Assembly (NCBI RefSeq): GCF_001665295.1
Contig: NZ_LZSE01000025.1
Location: forward strand, 57,088-121,087
Direction: 5' to 3'
DNA from: Mycobacterium sp. 1554424.7
GTDB lineage: Bacteria > Actinomycetota > Actinomycetes > Mycobacteriales > Mycobacteriaceae
DNA length: 64,000 nt
Positions 35,719 to 46,727 of the stretch are shown here, piece after piece. The translations under genes and the position numbers were made by a program. Numbering within the stretch: the first letter of the stretch is position 1; each line of letters opens with the position of its first letter. A model generated the notes under the pieces. That model had not been told where the DNA came from. It saw nothing but the letters and a program-made list of their open reading frames with translations, and searched no databases.

Positions 35719-37931
35719 GATTTGTCGAGGTATTCGATCCGGTCGGTGTCGGTGAAACGCGATGCCAGCAGGCCCAATTCGGGGTTGGCGGGATCGCGCT
35801 CGTAGGCGCGCACGCAGAAGTCGCGGGCGGCTTCGATGTACGTCCCGTGCTCGGCCAGCGACAGCAGCCGCAGGGTGATCGCCCTGCCGGATTGGTTGCG
35901 GCCCAGCACGTCTCCCTCGCGGCGCTCCTTGAGGTCCAGGTCCGCGAGGGCGAACCCGTCCATGGTCTTGGCGACGGCGAGCAGCCGCCGGCCGGCCTGC
36001 GATTCCGGCGGGACCCAGCTGGCCAGCAGGCACAGGCTCGGATGCTCGCCCCGGCCGATGCGGCCGCGCAGCTGATGCAGCTGGCTTATCCCGAACCGGT
36101 CGGCGTCCATCACCAGCATGACCGTCGCGTTGGGGACGTCGACACCGACCTCAATGACGGTGGTGCACACCAGGACATCCACATCGCCCCCGCGGAAGGC
36201 GGCCATCGCGGCGTCCTTTTCGTCGGCCGACAACCGCCCGTGCATCAGGGCCAGCCGGAGGTCCGCCAGCTCGCGTGAGCGCAATCGGTCGAACAGTCCC
36301 ACCGCGGTCTCGGAACGCCGGCGGCCCTCCTCTTCTTCGGCGTCGTCCGTCTCGTCGATTCGGGGCGCCACCACGTAGGCCTGGCGACCGGCGGAGACCT
36401 CCTCGATGATCCGGTGCCAGGCGCGGTCGAGCCACGCGGGCTTGTCGTCGACGAAGATGACGTTGCTGCTGATCGGCTGGCGCCCGCGCGGAAGCTCGCG
36501 CAGCGTCGAGGTCTCCAGGTCGCCGTACACCGTGAGCGCGACGGTCCGCGGTATCGGCGTCGCGGTCATCACCAGCAGGTGCGGCGTGATGCCCTCGGGA
36601 GCCTTGGCGCGCAATTGATCTCGTTGCTCGACACCGAACCGGTGCTGTTCGTCGACCACCACCATGCCCAGGTTGTGGAATTCCACCGCGTCCTGCAGGA
36701 GCGCGTGGGTGCCGACGACGATGCCGGCCTGGCCGCCGGCGACCTCGTCGCGGACCTGCTTCTTCTGTGTCGCCGTCATCGAGCCGGTGAGCAGCGCCAC
36801 CCGCGTCGCGTTTTCCGCCCCGCCCAGCTGGCCCGCCATCGCCAACTCGCCGAGGACGTCGCGGATCGACCGGAGATGTTGTGCGGCAAGAACTTCCGTG
36901 GGCGCCAGCAGCGCGCACTGGTAGCCGGCGTCCACCATCTGCAGCATCGCCAGCACCGCGACGATGGTCTTGCCGGAGCCGACCTCGCCCTGCAGCAGCC
37001 GGTTCATCGGGCGGTTCGACGCGAGCGCCTCGGAGATCACGTCGAGCACCTCGCGTTGCCCCGCCGTCAGCTCGAAGGGCAACCGCCGCAAGAGTTCCGC
37101 CGCCAGGCCGTCGGGCCGCGGTGGCGCGGGCGGCCCGGATTCGGACAGCTCGCCGTGCCGGCGGGCGACCAGGGCCCACTGCAGGCCGACGGCCTCGTCG
37201 AAGGTCAATCTCTCACGCGCCCTTTGGCGTTCGCGCTCGTCTTCGGAGAGATGGATCGCGCGCAGCGCCTCGTCCTCGGAGACCAGGCCGAGCTGGCTGC
37301 GCAATTCGGCGGGCAACGGGTCGGGCACCGGGTCGAGGACGTCGAGCACCTGGCGAACCGTCCCGAAGATGTCCCAGCTCTGCAACCTCGCGCTGGCTGG
37401 ATAGATCGCATAAAAGCGGCCCTCAAGTACCTCCATCACTTCCTCGCCGCTGGCGACGTGGGATGCGTTCGCGATGGTCTTCAGCGATTTGGTGCCGCGG
37501 TTGCGCCCGTCCGGCGAGTCGAGGACGAGGAAGGCCGGGTGCGTCAGCTGCATGGCACCGCGGTAGAACCCGACCTCCCCGGAGAGCATCACCCGCGCGT
37601 TCTTGATGAGGTCCCTGGCGATGTAATCCGCGTTGAAGAACGTCGCGGTCACCTTGCCGCGCCCGGACCCGACGGTGATGCGCAGGCACTTGCGCCTGGG
37701 GTTCTTCTTCATCGGGAAGGAGTACGTTTCGGTGATGGTGTCGACGATCGTGATGTGCTGGCCCTCTTCTGGCCGTTCGTTCTCGGCACCCCGCACCGCG
37801 GCGCCCTCGGTGTAGCCGCGCGGGTAGTGGCGCAGCAGATCGTCGACCGTGCGGATGCCGAACACCTCGTCGAGCAAGGGCACCACCTTGCCCCCCACCA
37901 CGTAATCCAGCCGGTCGGACAGCGACGCCAC
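35715..37931 (-). CDS. recG: ATP-dependent DNA helicase RecG
   Basis: A 738-residue branch-migrating helicase that regresses stalled forks. The N-terminal wedge (OB) domain lies at about residues 60-180. Helicase motifs follow: I LLQGEVGSGKTIVA, Ia APTEVLAAQH, II VVDEQHRFGV, III MTATPIPRT, V VCTTVIEVGVDVPNA and VI QLRGRIGRG. The GTG at 37931 is used, 2 nt after the stop of the fakA-like gene. An insertion TDDAEEEEGRRR in helicase domain 2 is acidic and typical of actinobacteria. Rv2973c orthologue. Confidence 0.96.
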   Translation of the reverse strand: MASLSDRLDYVVGGKVVPLLDEVFGIRTVDDLLRHYPRGYTEGAAVRGAENERPEEGQHITIVDTITETYSFPMKKNPRRKCLRITVGSGRGKVTATFFNADYIARDLIKNARVMLSGEVGFYRGAMQLTHPAFLVLDSPDGRNRGTKSLKTIANASHVASGEEVMEVLEGRFYAIYPASARLQSWDIFGTVRQVLDVLDPVPDPLPAELRSQLGLVSEDEALRAIHLSEDERERQRARERLTFDEAVGLQWALVARRHGELSESGPPAPPRPDGLAAELLRRLPFELTAGQREVLDVISEALASNRPMNRLLQGEVGSGKTIVAVLAMLQMVDAGYQCALLAPTEVLAAQHLRSIRDVLGELAMAGQLGGAENATRVALLTGSMTATQKKQVRDEVAGGQAGIVVGTHALLQDAVEFHNLGMVVVDEQHRFGVEQRDQLRAKAPEGITPHLLVMTATPIPRTVALTVYGDLETSTLRELPRGRQPISSNVIFVDDKPAWLDRAWHRIIEEVSAGRQAYVVAPRIDETDDAEEEEGRRRSETAVGLFDRLRSRELADLRLALMHGRLSADEKDAAMAAFRGGDVDVLVCTTVIEVGVDVPNATVMLVMDADRFGISQLHQLRGRIGRGEHPSLCLLASWVPPESQAGRRLLAVAKTMDGFALADLDLKERREGDVLGRNQSGRAITLRLLSLAEHGTYIEAARDFCVRAYERDPANPELGLLASRFTDTDRIEYLDKS

Positions 37932-37933
37932 GG

Positions 37934-39592
37934 CTACTCGACTCCGATCAGCAGGACGTCGCCGCGGTGGCCGGTGCGGTAGGTCATCAGCTCGGTCCCC
38001 GGATGGTTGTCGTGCACGTGGTCCTGCAGGACGTCGCCGACCGAGTCGCGGGCTTCGTCGTCGATGCCGGCGCCGATCAGCACGGTCACCAGGTCGCCCC
38101 CGGATGCCAGCAGCAGGTCGAGCAGGCCGATCGCCGCGCCGGCCACGTCGGCGGCCACGATCAGCACCTCGTCTCCCGCGATGCCCAGGCCGTCGCCCGG
38201 CTGGCAGCGACCGGCCCACGTCAGCGCGCTCTCGGTCGCCACGCGCACCGATCCGTGCCGGGCCGCGCCGGCGGCGCGGGCCATCGTAAAGCCGTCGTCG
38301 ACCGCCTGCCGGTCGGTATCGTGCACCGCCAGCGCGGCCAGCCCCTGGACCATCGACCCCGTCGGTATCGGCACCACGTCGATCCCCCACCCGGTGGCCG
38401 CCGTGCAGCCGGCCACCAACTCCTCGGCGGCCACATAACCGTTGGGCAGCACCATCACCTGCGCGGCGCCGGTGTCGACAACAGCGCGCACCAGCTGGTG
38501 GGCGCTGATGTCGCCGAGGTCCGGATCCGGCCGCAGCACGAAGGCGCCCTCTCCCGAGAACAGCTCGGCGGCGCCGTCGCCGTCGACGACGGCCAGCACG
38601 GCGCGTTCCCGCGTCCAGCCGCCCGCGGGCAGCCCCGCGGCACCGGAGCTCAGGGCCGAGATGACGATGCGGCTGAGGCGCCCTGCCGCCAGCCCCGCCT
38701 CCACCGCGGCCCCCGCGTCGTCGGCGTGCACGTGCACGGAGTAGCTGTCGAGCGCGGCGGCGTCCTGCGCGATGGCAACGGATTCGCCGAGGCCCTCGAG
38801 CCGATTCCGCAGCGCATCCGCGGCGGCGGGATCGCAGCCGTCCAGCCGGTACATCACCTCGAACTGCGGCGCCGGTTGTTCGGCGGCCGCCTCGGACCAC
38901 TGCGCGCGCGGCGCCGGCGCGTAGACCGCGCGTCGGGGGGCCTGACCGGTGACGGCCGAGCACAGCGCGTCCAGCAGGACGAGCAGGCCGCGCCCACCGG
39001 CGTCGACCGCGCCGGCGTGGGCCAGGACGTCGAGCTGTTCGGGGGTCTTTTCCAGCGCCACCACGGCCGCGTCGCCGGCCGCGGTGATGGCGGCGGCGAG
39101 CCCCTCGTCGGCGCACTCGCGGACGGCGTCCGCGGCCGCCCGCAACACCGACACGATGGTCCCCGGGACTTCGGCGCCGCCCATCGACGCGATGACCAGC
39201 TCCACGCCACGCTGCAACGCGGCGCCGAGGACGGCGGCGCTCAGGTGGGGTAGCTCGCCGCCGGAGTCGGCCGCCGCGGCTGCGGTGACATCTGCGATGC
39301 CGCGCAGAATCTGCGACAGGATCACTCCCGAATTGCCGCGGGCGCCGTTCAGCGCACCGGTCGACAACGCGGCCGCCACGCGCGCCACGCACCCGTCGGT
39401 GCCGGCCCCCGCGTTGGCCTCCGCCAGCGCCGAACGCATGGTGAACAGCATGTTGGCGCCGGTATCGGAATCGGCGACCGGGAACACGTTGAGCCGGTTG
39501 ATCTCGTCGATGTGGGTGATCAGGTCGCTGACGGCGGTGTGGGCCCAATCCCGCAGGGCGGGGGCGTCCAGCAGCGCCTCTGACGTGCCCAA
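37934..39592 (-). CDS. DAK2-domain fatty acid kinase FakA-like protein
   Basis: A 552-residue protein with an N-terminal DhaL/DAK2 kinase domain and a C-terminal FakA-type domain. NVFPVADSDTGANM (metal/ATP site), GARGNSGVILSQIL and AHAGAVDAGGRGLLVLLDAL are conserved. The C-terminus GVEpattern TGHRGDVLLIGVE is typical. I chose TTG at 39592 because GGGAGG lies 8 nt upstream and family sequence starts there. M. tuberculosis, as I recall, has this split into Rv2974c and Rv2975c; here it is one intact frame. FakA phosphorylates protein-bound fatty acids with a FakB partner, not seen nearby. Confidence 0.86.
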   Translation of the reverse strand: MGTSEALLDAPALRDWAHTAVSDLITHIDEINRLNVFPVADSDTGANMLFTMRSALAEANAGAGTDGCVARVAAALSTGALNGARGNSGVILSQILRGIADVTAAAAADSGGELPHLSAAVLGAALQRGVELVIASMGGAEVPGTIVSVLRAAADAVRECADEGLAAAITAAGDAAVVALEKTPEQLDVLAHAGAVDAGGRGLLVLLDALCSAVTGQAPRRAVYAPAPRAQWSEAAAEQPAPQFEVMYRLDGCDPAAADALRNRLEGLGESVAIAQDAAALDSYSVHVHADDAGAAVEAGLAAGRLSRIVISALSSGAAGLPAGGWTRERAVLAVVDGDGAAELFSGEGAFVLRPDPDLGDISAHQLVRAVVDTGAAQVMVLPNGYVAAEELVAGCTAATGWGIDVVPIPTGSMVQGLAALAVHDTDRQAVDDGFTMARAAGAARHGSVRVATESALTWAGRCQPGDGLGIAGDEVLIVAADVAGAAIGLLDLLLASGGDLVTVLIGAGIDDEARDSVGDVLQDHVHDNHPGTELMTYRTGHRGDVLLIGVE

Positions 39593-39727
39593 GCGACCCA
39601 CCTCCCTCGGAGCCTCCCAGCGGCCGGCCACGGCGGCGCACCCGCTGCCTGAGTGCGCCGACCCATCGAGCCTAGCCAGAGCGGGCGACAATGCCGGGCC
39701 CGCGTCGCCGGGCGGGTGTTGATCGTT

Positions 39728-39757
39728 TTGGTGGTTGCCCACGTCAGTCGGTATCCT
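39728..39757 (+). promoter_or_regulatory. Candidate rpmB promoter
   Basis: TTGGTG (39728-39733), 18 nt, then TATCCT (39752-39757). The start would be near 39764, giving a leader of about 78 nt before rpmB. It lies in the divergent gap with the fakA-like gene. Inferred from the consensus alone. Confidence 0.45.
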
Positions 39758-39841
39758 GGGCAGGCCCGAGTCATTCCGGGCTGTCCCGGCCCTTGCCAGA
39801 CCACGGCGCCGGACCCCCGAACACTTTGAGGAGTTTGAACC

Positions 39842-40036
39842 ATGGCCGCTGTGTGCGATATCTGCGGGAAAGGCCCCGGCTTCGGCAAGTCGGTGTCGCA
39901 CTCCCACCGCCGCACCAGCCGCCGGTGGGACCCCAACGTCCAGACCGTGCACGTGGTGACCCGTCCGGGTGGCAACAAGAAGCGGCTGAACGTCTGCACG
40001 TCCTGCATCAAGGCCGGCAAGGTCGTCCGCGGCTAG
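39842..40036 (+). CDS. rpmB: 50S ribosomal protein L28
   Basis: A 64-residue L28 with MAAVCDICGKGPGFGKSVSHS and the second pair CTSCIKAGKV. The two CxxC pairs mark the zinc-binding form, distinct from the zinc-free L28 paralogue that mycobacteria carry elsewhere. A GAGGAG-like ribosome site precedes the ATG. Corresponds to Rv2975A. It is a small basic component of the large ribosomal subunit, divergent from the fakA-like gene. Confidence 0.96.
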   Translation: MAAVCDICGKGPGFGKSVSHSHRRTSRRWDPNVQTVHVVTRPGGNKKRLNVCTSCIKAGKVVRG

Positions 40037-40054
40037 CTCGCGTTTCGTGCACGC

Positions 40055-40111
40055 CGAGATCGACCCGAGCGTGCAATTCACTCGCACTTCTTCGCGCCAG
40101 CGTCGATCTCG
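40055..40111. terminator. Inverted repeat between convergent rpmB and reductase genes
   Basis: CGAGATCGAC (40055-40064) and GTCGATCTCG (40102-40111) are perfect 10-bp arms separated by 37 nt, in the 82-bp gap between two convergent stops. A bidirectional terminator is the simplest reading. Confidence 0.5.
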
Positions 40112-40118
40112 ACGAAGA

Positions 40119-41060
40119 CTAATCCCGCACGACGAGGACGGTCTTGCCCGCGCGCCGGCCCGGCTGGCGGCCGCTCTCGAACGCTTCGCGCCCCCTGTCG
40201 AGCGGGAACGTCGCCGCGATTTCCACCTGCAGCCGGCCCCGGTCGACGAGGTCAGCTAGCTCGGCGAGCTGCGCGCGATCGGGCGTCACGATGAAGAAGG
40301 TGGCGCTGACGCCGTAGTCGTCGGCTTTTCCCTCCGGCGGCGGCGCCGAGAGGGTGATCAGCCGTCCCCCGCGACGCACCACGCCGAACGACCGGTCCAG
40401 CGTCTCGCCGCCGACGGTGTCGACGACGACGTCGTACGCGGGGCCGTCTGCGTCGAAAGCCTCCGTGCGCACGTCGATCACCCGTTGAGCGCCGAAGCCG
40501 CCGACGAGCCCGCGGGTGTCGCTGCGGACGGTGGCGGTGACCCGCGCGCCGAGGGCGGCGGCCAGCTGAACCATCAGCGCACCGACCCCGCCCGCCCCGC
40601 CGAGCACCAGGACCTCCTCCCCCGGTTGGACCGCGGCGTGGTCGACCAGGGCCTGCAGCGCGGTGAGCCCGCCCATCGGCAGCGCGGCGGCGGCAACGTG
40701 CGACACGGTCGACGGCTTGGCCGCCAGGTCGGCCGCCGGAACCGCCACGTATTCGGCCGCCGCGCCATCGCGGTCGAATTGGATCAGCCCGTAGACCTCG
40801 TCGCCGACGGTGAAATCAGCTACGCCCGAACCGATTTCGGCGATCACGCCGGAAACCTCGTGCGACGGGATCACCGGTGTCCGGTCGGCGCCGTCACGGG
40901 TCCAGGTCTCCTCCCACGTCAGCTCGTCGAACGTGATGGCCGCCGCGCGCACCGCGATCAGCACCTCGCCGGCCGCGGGGACCGGGACGGGCGCGCGCTC
41001 GACGACCAGCACCTCCGGGCCCCCGCGGCGGTGTGCCCGCAGGGCCGTCATCTCGCTCAC
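40119..41060 (-). CDS. NADPH:quinone reductase-like MDR oxidoreductase
   Basis: A 313-residue zinc-independent medium-chain dehydrogenase/reductase. The Rossmann motif [21 protein letters not shown] and the MDR segments [16 protein letters not shown] and [15 protein letters not shown] are clear. The catalytic-zinc Cys ligands of true alcohol dehydrogenases are absent. I use the GTG at 41060 ([10 protein letters not shown]), whose GTGA overlaps the ung stop; an ATG three codons later is the alternative. Substrate unknown: quinone or enone reduction is usual in this subfamily. I do not recall this gene between rpmB and ung in M. tuberculosis. Confidence 0.85.
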   Translation of the reverse strand: MSEMTALRAHRRGGPEVLVVERAPVPVPAAGEVLIAVRAAAITFDELTWEETWTRDGADRTPVIPSHEVSGVIAEIGSGVADFTVGDEVYGLIQFDRDGAAAEYVAVPAADLAAKPSTVSHVAAAALPMGGLTALQALVDHAAVQPGEEVLVLGGAGGVGALMVQLAAALGARVTATVRSDTRGLVGGFGAQRVIDVRTEAFDADGPAYDVVVDTVGGETLDRSFGVVRRGGRLITLSAPPPEGKADDYGVSATFFIVTPDRAQLAELADLVDRGRLQVEIAATFPLDRGREAFESGRQPGRRAGKTVLVVRD

Positions 41061-41740
41061 GGCAGCCTCCAATCGATCGGGTCGGCGCCCATGCCGGCCA
41101 GCAGCTCGTTGGCCCGGCTGAACGGGCGCGAGCCGAAGAAGCCGCGGGACGCCGACAGCGGCGAGGGGTGCGGCGACTCGATCGCCACGCAATTGCCTTC
41201 GGCCAGCATGGGTTTCAGCGTCGACGCGTCGCGGCCCCACAGGATGGCCACAAGCGGCAGGGATCGCTCGGCCAGCGCGCGAATCGCGCACTCGGTCACC
41301 GCCTCCCACCCCTTGCCCCGGTGCGACGCCGGGTTGTTGGGCCGCACGGTGAGCACCCTGTTCAGCAGCATCACGCCGCGCTGCGCCCAGGGCGTCAGGT
41401 CGCCGCACGCCGGCTGGGGATGGCCCAGGTCGGCGGCGTACTCGTCGAAGATGTTGGCCAGGCTGCGGGGCAGCGGACGCACGTCGGGTGCCACCGAGAA
41501 GCTCAGGCCCACGGCGTGCCCGGGCGTCGGGTAGGGGTCCTGCCCGACGATCAACACCTTGACGTCGTCGAACGGATAGGTGAAGGCGCGCAACACGTTT
41601 GGCCCCGCCGGCAGGTACCGTCGACCCGCGGCGATCTCGGCCCGCAGGAACTGCCCCATCTGAGCGACCTGGTCGGTCACCGGCTTGAGCGCGGTGGCCC
41701 AGCCCGGCTCGACGAGCTCGCTCAGCGGTCGCGCGGTCAC
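41057..41740 (-). CDS. ung: Uracil-DNA glycosylase
   Basis: A 227-residue family 1 UDG that excises uracil from DNA. The catalytic water-activating motif [22 protein letters not shown] and the Leu-intercalation loop [14 protein letters not shown] are complete. It uses a GTG start at 41740 that overlaps the DUF1330 stop by 4 bp. Orthologue of Rv2976c. It is embedded in a coupled run: thiL, DUF1330, ung and the MDR reductase. Confidence 0.96.
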   Translation of the reverse strand: MTARPLSELVEPGWATALKPVTDQVAQMGQFLRAEIAAGRRYLPAGPNVLRAFTYPFDDVKVLIVGQDPYPTPGHAVGLSFSVAPDVRPLPRSLANIFDEYAADLGHPQPACGDLTPWAQRGVMLLNRVLTVRPNNPASHRGKGWEAVTECAIRALAERSLPLVAILWGRDASTLKPMLAEGNCVAIESPHPSPLSASRGFFGSRPFSRANELLAGMGADPIDWRLP

Positions 41741-42027
41741 TGCAGTCCCTGCACCAGCAGCACCACAGTGTCGGCGCCGGCGCGCCGGTCCTTCGCGATG
41801 TCCTCGTATTCGGGCGATCGCACGAACGCGTAGAACGCCGCCTCGTCGGGAAACGACATGATCACCACCTTCTCGCGGTCCGACGCGCCCTCCACGACCT
41901 CCGGCGACTCGTCTGCGGCCAGCAGCGTTCCCTTGTAGTGCCGGAAAACGTCCATGAACCTGGCCTGGTACCGGTCGTAGGCCGCCCGGTCGGTGAACCT
42001 CAGCTGGGCGATGGCGTAGACGGTCAC
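41737..42027 (-). CDS. DUF1330 family small protein
   Basis: A 96-residue ferredoxin-like-fold (dimeric alpha-beta barrel) protein. [55 protein letters not shown] are DUF1330 hallmarks. No enzyme activity is known for the family. The GTG start lies 9 bp after the thiL stop, and its own stop overlaps ung. It is probably cotranscribed with them. Confidence 0.82.
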   Translation of the reverse strand: MTVYAIAQLRFTDRAAYDRYQARFMDVFRHYKGTLLAADESPEVVEGASDREKVVIMSFPDEAAFYAFVRSPEYEDIAKDRRAGADTVVLLVQGLQ

Positions 42028-42036
42028 CGAGTCACA

Positions 42037-43005
42037 CTAATACGACTGCCAGCCCGCGTAACCGCCCCACTCCGCGCCGTCGACGAGCACGCGGGCCGGC
42101 CCGTCGAGCACGGTGCCGATGATGCGCCACCCGGCCGGCGCCGGCCCGGCGAAACTCGCCGCCAGGGCGTGATCCTCACCGCCGGAGAGCACCCACGCCC
42201 ACGGGTCGGCGCCGGCGGCGTCACCCGCCGCGGCCAGCGCGTCGCGGTCCGCGCCCAGCGCCGCGGTGGACAAGTCGATGCCCACCCCGGACGCCTCGGC
42301 GACGTGCCGCAAGTCCGCGATCAGGCCGTCGGAGACGTCGATCATCGCTTGCGCGCCCGCGGCCGCGGCCACGGCGCCCTGGCCATAGGGCGGCTCGGGC
42401 ACCAGGTGCCGGCGCCGCAGCTCGTCGAAGCCCCCAATGTCCTTCTGCCACAACGAATATCCGGCGGCCGAACGGCCCAGTTGACCGGCGACGGCGATCA
42501 CCGAGCCGGCCTTCGCCCCCGAGCGCAACACGGGACGGCGGCCCTCGAGGTCGCCCAGCACCGTCACCGACAAGACCCACTGCGGGCAGCCGACCAGATC
42601 GCCGCCGGCGATGCCGGCGCCGATCCGGCCCGCCTCGTCCCACATCCCCTCGACCAGCGCGTCCACCTGCGCGGCGGGCGTGTCGCCGGGCACGCCGAAG
42701 CCGACCACGAAGGCGGTGGCCCGCCCGCCCATCGCCTCGATGTCGGCGGCGTTCTGGGCGATCGCCTTGCGGCCGACGTCGCGGGGCGTCGACCAGTCCA
42801 GCCGAAAGTGCCTGTCCTGCACCAGCACATCGGTCGACACCAGGGTGCGCCCGCCGCTCGCCGACACCAGCGCCGCGTCGTCGCCGGGCCCGAGCAGTAC
42901 CGCGTCGGGTTGCCGGCGGCCTCGCACCAACCGATCGATGACGGCGAATTCGCCGAGCCGCGCCAGCGTGGGGAACTCCGCCGATGCTCCGAAGTCAGAG
43001 TCCAC
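42037..43005 (-). CDS. thiL: Thiamine-monophosphate kinase
   Basis: A 322-residue kinase making thiamine pyrophosphate from TMP. Motifs: GEFAVIDRLV, LLGPGDDAALV (metal-binding Asp pair), STDVLVQDRHF, RKAIAQNAADIEAMGGRATAFVVGFG, MIDVSDGLIADLRH and VLSGGEDHAL. The GTG at 43005 has GGAGG about 9 nt upstream; an ATG at 43014 directly abuts that site. Orthologue of Rv2977c. The gap upstream is the divergent promoter region shared with the DUF3515 gene; the IS1538-type genes recalled here in M. tuberculosis are absent. Confidence 0.95.
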   Translation of the reverse strand: MDSDFGASAEFPTLARLGEFAVIDRLVRGRRQPDAVLLGPGDDAALVSASGGRTLVSTDVLVQDRHFRLDWSTPRDVGRKAIAQNAADIEAMGGRATAFVVGFGVPGDTPAAQVDALVEGMWDEAGRIGAGIAGGDLVGCPQWVLSVTVLGDLEGRRPVLRSGAKAGSVIAVAGQLGRSAAGYSLWQKDIGGFDELRRRHLVPEPPYGQGAVAAAAGAQAMIDVSDGLIADLRHVAEASGVGIDLSTAALGADRDALAAAGDAAGADPWAWVLSGGEDHALAASFAGPAPAGWRIIGTVLDGPARVLVDGAEWGGYAGWQSY

Positions 43006-43105
43006 GCACGCCATCCTCCTCCGGCCCCTCTGGGATAGCCCCGACCTGCGGTAAGTTGGGTCTCTGCCCGACCGCGCCAGTGTATGAGAAGGAGGTGCGC
43101 GGGCG

Positions 43106-43678
43106 GTGACCACCGACCCCGATACCCGTTCCGCCGCCGACACCGGACCGCCGCGCGCCGTCATGATCGCGGCGATCGCGGTGGCCGTCGTGGCGATCGG
43201 CGTGATCCTGGCCATCGCGGCGACCCGGCAGGCGCCGCCACATCCTGTCACCGTCGCGGCCTTCCCGGCGCCGCAGGCGGGCAGCGCCGCGTGCCGGGCA
43301 CTGGCCGACGCGCTGCCGCAGCGCCTGGGTGATTATCAACGCGCGCAGCTCGCCCAGCCGGCGCCCGAAGGCGCGGCCGCCTGGCGGACCGGGCCGGACA
43401 GCCCGCCGGTGGTGTTGCGCTGCGGGCTCGACCGCCCCGCGGAGTTCGTGGTCGGGTCCCCCATCCAGGTGGTCGATCGGGTGCAGTGGTTCGAGGTGGC
43501 CGCCGGGCAGCAATCCGCGGGTGAGGCCGGCAGGGCCACGTGGTACACGGTCGACCGGCCGGTGTACGTCGCGCTCACGCTGCCCGCGGGGTCCGGACCG
43601 ACGCCGATCCAGCAGCTCTCCGACGCGATCGACCACACCATCGCGGCGGTGCCCATCGACCCGGCGCCTGCGCGTTAG
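43106..43678 (+). CDS. DUF3515 family exported/membrane protein
   Basis: A 190-residue protein with one N-terminal TM segment (about residues 18-44) and an extracytoplasmic domain typical of DUF3515. Two Cys (SAACRAL and VLRCGLD) could form a disulfide, and WFEVA...[15 protein letters not shown] is conserved. GGAGGT lies about 10 nt before the GTG. It corresponds to Rv2980. Its stop overlaps the convergent ddl stop by 4 bp. Function unknown. Confidence 0.82.
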   Translation: MTTDPDTRSAADTGPPRAVMIAAIAVAVVAIGVILAIAATRQAPPHPVTVAAFPAPQAGSAACRALADALPQRLGDYQRAQLAQPAPEGAAAWRTGPDSPPVVLRCGLDRPAEFVVGSPIQVVDRVQWFEVAAGQQSAGEAGRATWYTVDRPVYVALTLPAGSGPTPIQQLSDAIDHTIAAVPIDPAPAR

Positions 43679-44784
43679 CGCAGACCCACACCCCGCGCCA
43701 GTGCCGTGTCCACCATGGTCGCGAGCAGGGTGGGATAGTCGACGCCGCTGGCCGCCCACATCCTCGGGTACATCGAGGTGGTGGTGAACCCCGGCATCGT
43801 GTTGATTTCATTGATGATCGGCCCGTCCTCGGTGAGGAAGAAGTCGACCCGGGCCAGGCCCTGGCAGTCGATGGCCTTGAACGCGCGGATCGCCAATTGG
43901 CGCACCGCGTCGGCGATCTCGTCGTCGACCTTCGCGGGCACGTCCAATTCGGCGGCGTCGTCGATGTACTTGGTCGCGAAATCGTAGAACGAGTCCTCGC
44001 GCCCCCGCACCCCGGCCACCCGGATCTCGCCCACCGTGCTGGCTTGCACTGTGCCGTCGGGCATTTCGAGCACGCCGCACTCCAGCTCGCGGCCGTTGAT
44101 CGCCGCTTCGACGATCACCTTCGGATCGTGCCGGCGCGCAGCGGCGACCGCGGCGGACAGCTCGTCCCAGCTCGAGACCCGGCTGACGCCGATCGAGGAG
44201 CCGCCCCGGGCGGGCTTGACGAAGGCCGGCAGGCCCAGCCGCTCGCGCTCGTCGAGGCTCAACGCCGCCCGCGGCGGGCGCAGCACCGCGTGCGCACCGA
44301 CCGGAAGTCCCTCGGCGGCAAGGAGCTTCTTCATGAACTCCTTGTCCATGCCGGCGGCGCTGGCCAGCACGCCGGCGCCGACGTAGGGCACGCCGGCGAG
44401 TTCGAGCAGCCCCTGGATCGTGCCGTCCTCGCCGTAGGGGCCGTGCAGCACCGGAAACACCACGTCGACCGACGTCAGAACGTCACCGGCACCGGGCGAA
44501 AGGGAAACCAGCTCACCGCCGCGGCCCGGGTCCGCCGTCAGCGCCAGTTCGGTGCCGGACTCGGCGGTCACCTCGGGCAGCCGCCGGTTGGTGATCGCCA
44601 GCGCGTCCGGGTCGCCATCGGTGAGCACCCACGACCCCTGCGGGGTGATGCCGATCGCGATCACCTCGAAACGCTGCGGGTCGAGGTTGCGCAGAATGCT
44701 GCCCGCCGACACGCACGAGATGGCGTGCTCGTTGCTGCGCCCGCCGAAGACGACGGCGACGCGCACGCGTCCGGTGGCATTCAC
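43675..44784 (-). CDS. ddl: D-alanine--D-alanine ligase
   Basis: A 369-residue ATP-grasp ligase making the D-Ala-D-Ala dipeptide of peptidoglycan; the enzyme inhibited by D-cycloserine. Motifs: [46 protein letters not shown], and the metal-binding [16 protein letters not shown]. Length and order match Rv2981c. It lies downstream of gpsA on the same strand with a 62-bp gap, as in M. tuberculosis. Confidence 0.97.
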   Translation of the reverse strand: MNATGRVRVAVVFGGRSNEHAISCVSAGSILRNLDPQRFEVIAIGITPQGSWVLTDGDPDALAITNRRLPEVTAESGTELALTADPGRGGELVSLSPGAGDVLTSVDVVFPVLHGPYGEDGTIQGLLELAGVPYVGAGVLASAAGMDKEFMKKLLAAEGLPVGAHAVLRPPRAALSLDERERLGLPAFVKPARGGSSIGVSRVSSWDELSAAVAAARRHDPKVIVEAAINGRELECGVLEMPDGTVQASTVGEIRVAGVRGREDSFYDFATKYIDDAAELDVPAKVDDEIADAVRQLAIRAFKAIDCQGLARVDFFLTEDGPIINEINTMPGFTTTSMYPRMWAASGVDYPTLLATMVDTALARGVGLR

Positions 44785-44846
44785 AACCTGGAGAGGCTAC
44801 CGGTTGCAGGGCCCCGGGGTCGGGCGCCGGACCGCCAGCTGGGGTT

Positions 44847-45878
44847 TCATTCGGGCTTGGTGCTGCGGCCCAGCAGCAGCAGCATCGCCTCCCCGACCGA
44901 TAGCCCCTTGTGGCACACCCGGTGCACGGCCTCCGTGAGCGGCATCTCGACGTCGTAGCTGGACGCCAAGGCGAGTACCGCCTCGCACGACGTCACGCCC
45001 TCGACGACGTGCCCCTCCCCCGCCTGCGTGGCCGACTCCACCGTCGCGCCTCGGCCGAGGCATTCGCCGAACGACCGGTTGCGCGAATGCGGCGAGGTGC
45101 ACGTGGCCACCAGGTCCCCCACCCCCGCCAGCCCCGCCAGCGTCGCCCCCTTCGCGCCGAGGGCGATCCCCAACCGCATGATCTCCGCCAGGCCCCGGGT
45201 GATGATCGCCGCGGCGGTGTTCTCGCCGAGCCCCACGCCGGCCGCCATTCCGCAGGCGAGTGCGATGACGTTCTTGCAGGCGCCGCCGATCTCGGTGCCG
45301 ACCACATCACTATTGGTATAAGGACGGAAGTAGCCGCTGTTCAGCATGCGCTGCACGGCGACGGCGCGGCCCGAGTCGCTGCACGCGACGACCGTGGCGG
45401 TGGGCTGACACGCGGCGATCTCACCGGCCAGGTTCGGCCCCGAAATCACCGCCACCTGTGAGGGGTCCACGCCGGTCACCGAGACGATCACCTGGCTCAT
45501 CCGCATGAGGCTGCCCAGTTCGATGCCCTTGGCGAGGCTGACCAGGGTCGCTCCGTCGGCCACCAGCGGCGCCCAGCGCTCGAGATTGCCGCGCATCGTC
45601 TGCGCCGGCACCCCCAGCAGGACCGTCGTCGCGCCGGCCAGGGCCTCGCTCGCATCGGCGGTGGCACGGATGCCGGGCGGCAACACGGTCCCGGGCAGAT
45701 AGCCGTGGTTGTAGCGCGTGGCGTTGATCTCGTCGGCGACCTCGGGGCGCCGGGCCCACAGCACGACTTCTGCTTCCGGCCCGCCCGCATCGGCCAGCAC
45801 CTTGGCCAGCGCCGTCCCCCAGGCACCGGCACCCATCACCGCGACGGCGCCATCCGAACCGGCAACCGTGCTGGCCAT
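44847..45878 (-). CDS. gpsA: NAD(P)-dependent glycerol-3-phosphate dehydrogenase
   Basis: A 343-residue enzyme reducing dihydroxyacetone phosphate to sn-glycerol 3-phosphate for phospholipid backbone synthesis. Signatures: [19 protein letters not shown] (Rossmann), [27 protein letters not shown] (catalytic Lys), [21 protein letters not shown] and EGVTSCEAV. Corresponds to Rv2982c (gpdA2). It is divergent from fbiD across an 84-bp gap. Confidence 0.96.
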   Translation of the reverse strand: MASTVAGSDGAVAVMGAGAWGTALAKVLADAGGPEAEVVLWARRPEVADEINATRYNHGYLPGTVLPPGIRATADASEALAGATTVLLGVPAQTMRGNLERWAPLVADGATLVSLAKGIELGSLMRMSQVIVSVTGVDPSQVAVISGPNLAGEIAACQPTATVVACSDSGRAVAVQRMLNSGYFRPYTNSDVVGTEIGGACKNVIALACGMAAGVGLGENTAAAIITRGLAEIMRLGIALGAKGATLAGLAGVGDLVATCTSPHSRNRSFGECLGRGATVESATQAGEGHVVEGVTSCEAVLALASSYDVEMPLTEAVHRVCHKGLSVGEAMLLLLGRSTKPE

Positions 45879-45896
45879 TTGATCCCCTATCTGTGA

Positions 45897-46619
<723 letters not shown>

Positions 46620-46727
46620 TGCGAGCGCGGCACTAGGGAAATCCCGCGCCAGCAAACCTGTACGCGCGGTGAACGGCGCGCCAACGACGAATGGATGTCC
46701 GCCGAGCGCTGGCAGCACCGGCGGGTG

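Noticed and set aside
37932-39641. A long upstream extension of the recG frame (about 570 codons)
   Set aside because: It is a frame shadow of the fakA-like gene, rich in Arg and Gly. RecG family sequence begins at the GTG at 37931.
40119-41060. Zinc-dependent alcohol dehydrogenase
   Set aside because: The Cys ligands for catalytic and structural zinc are missing; the protein fits the quinone-reductase-like MDR subgroup.
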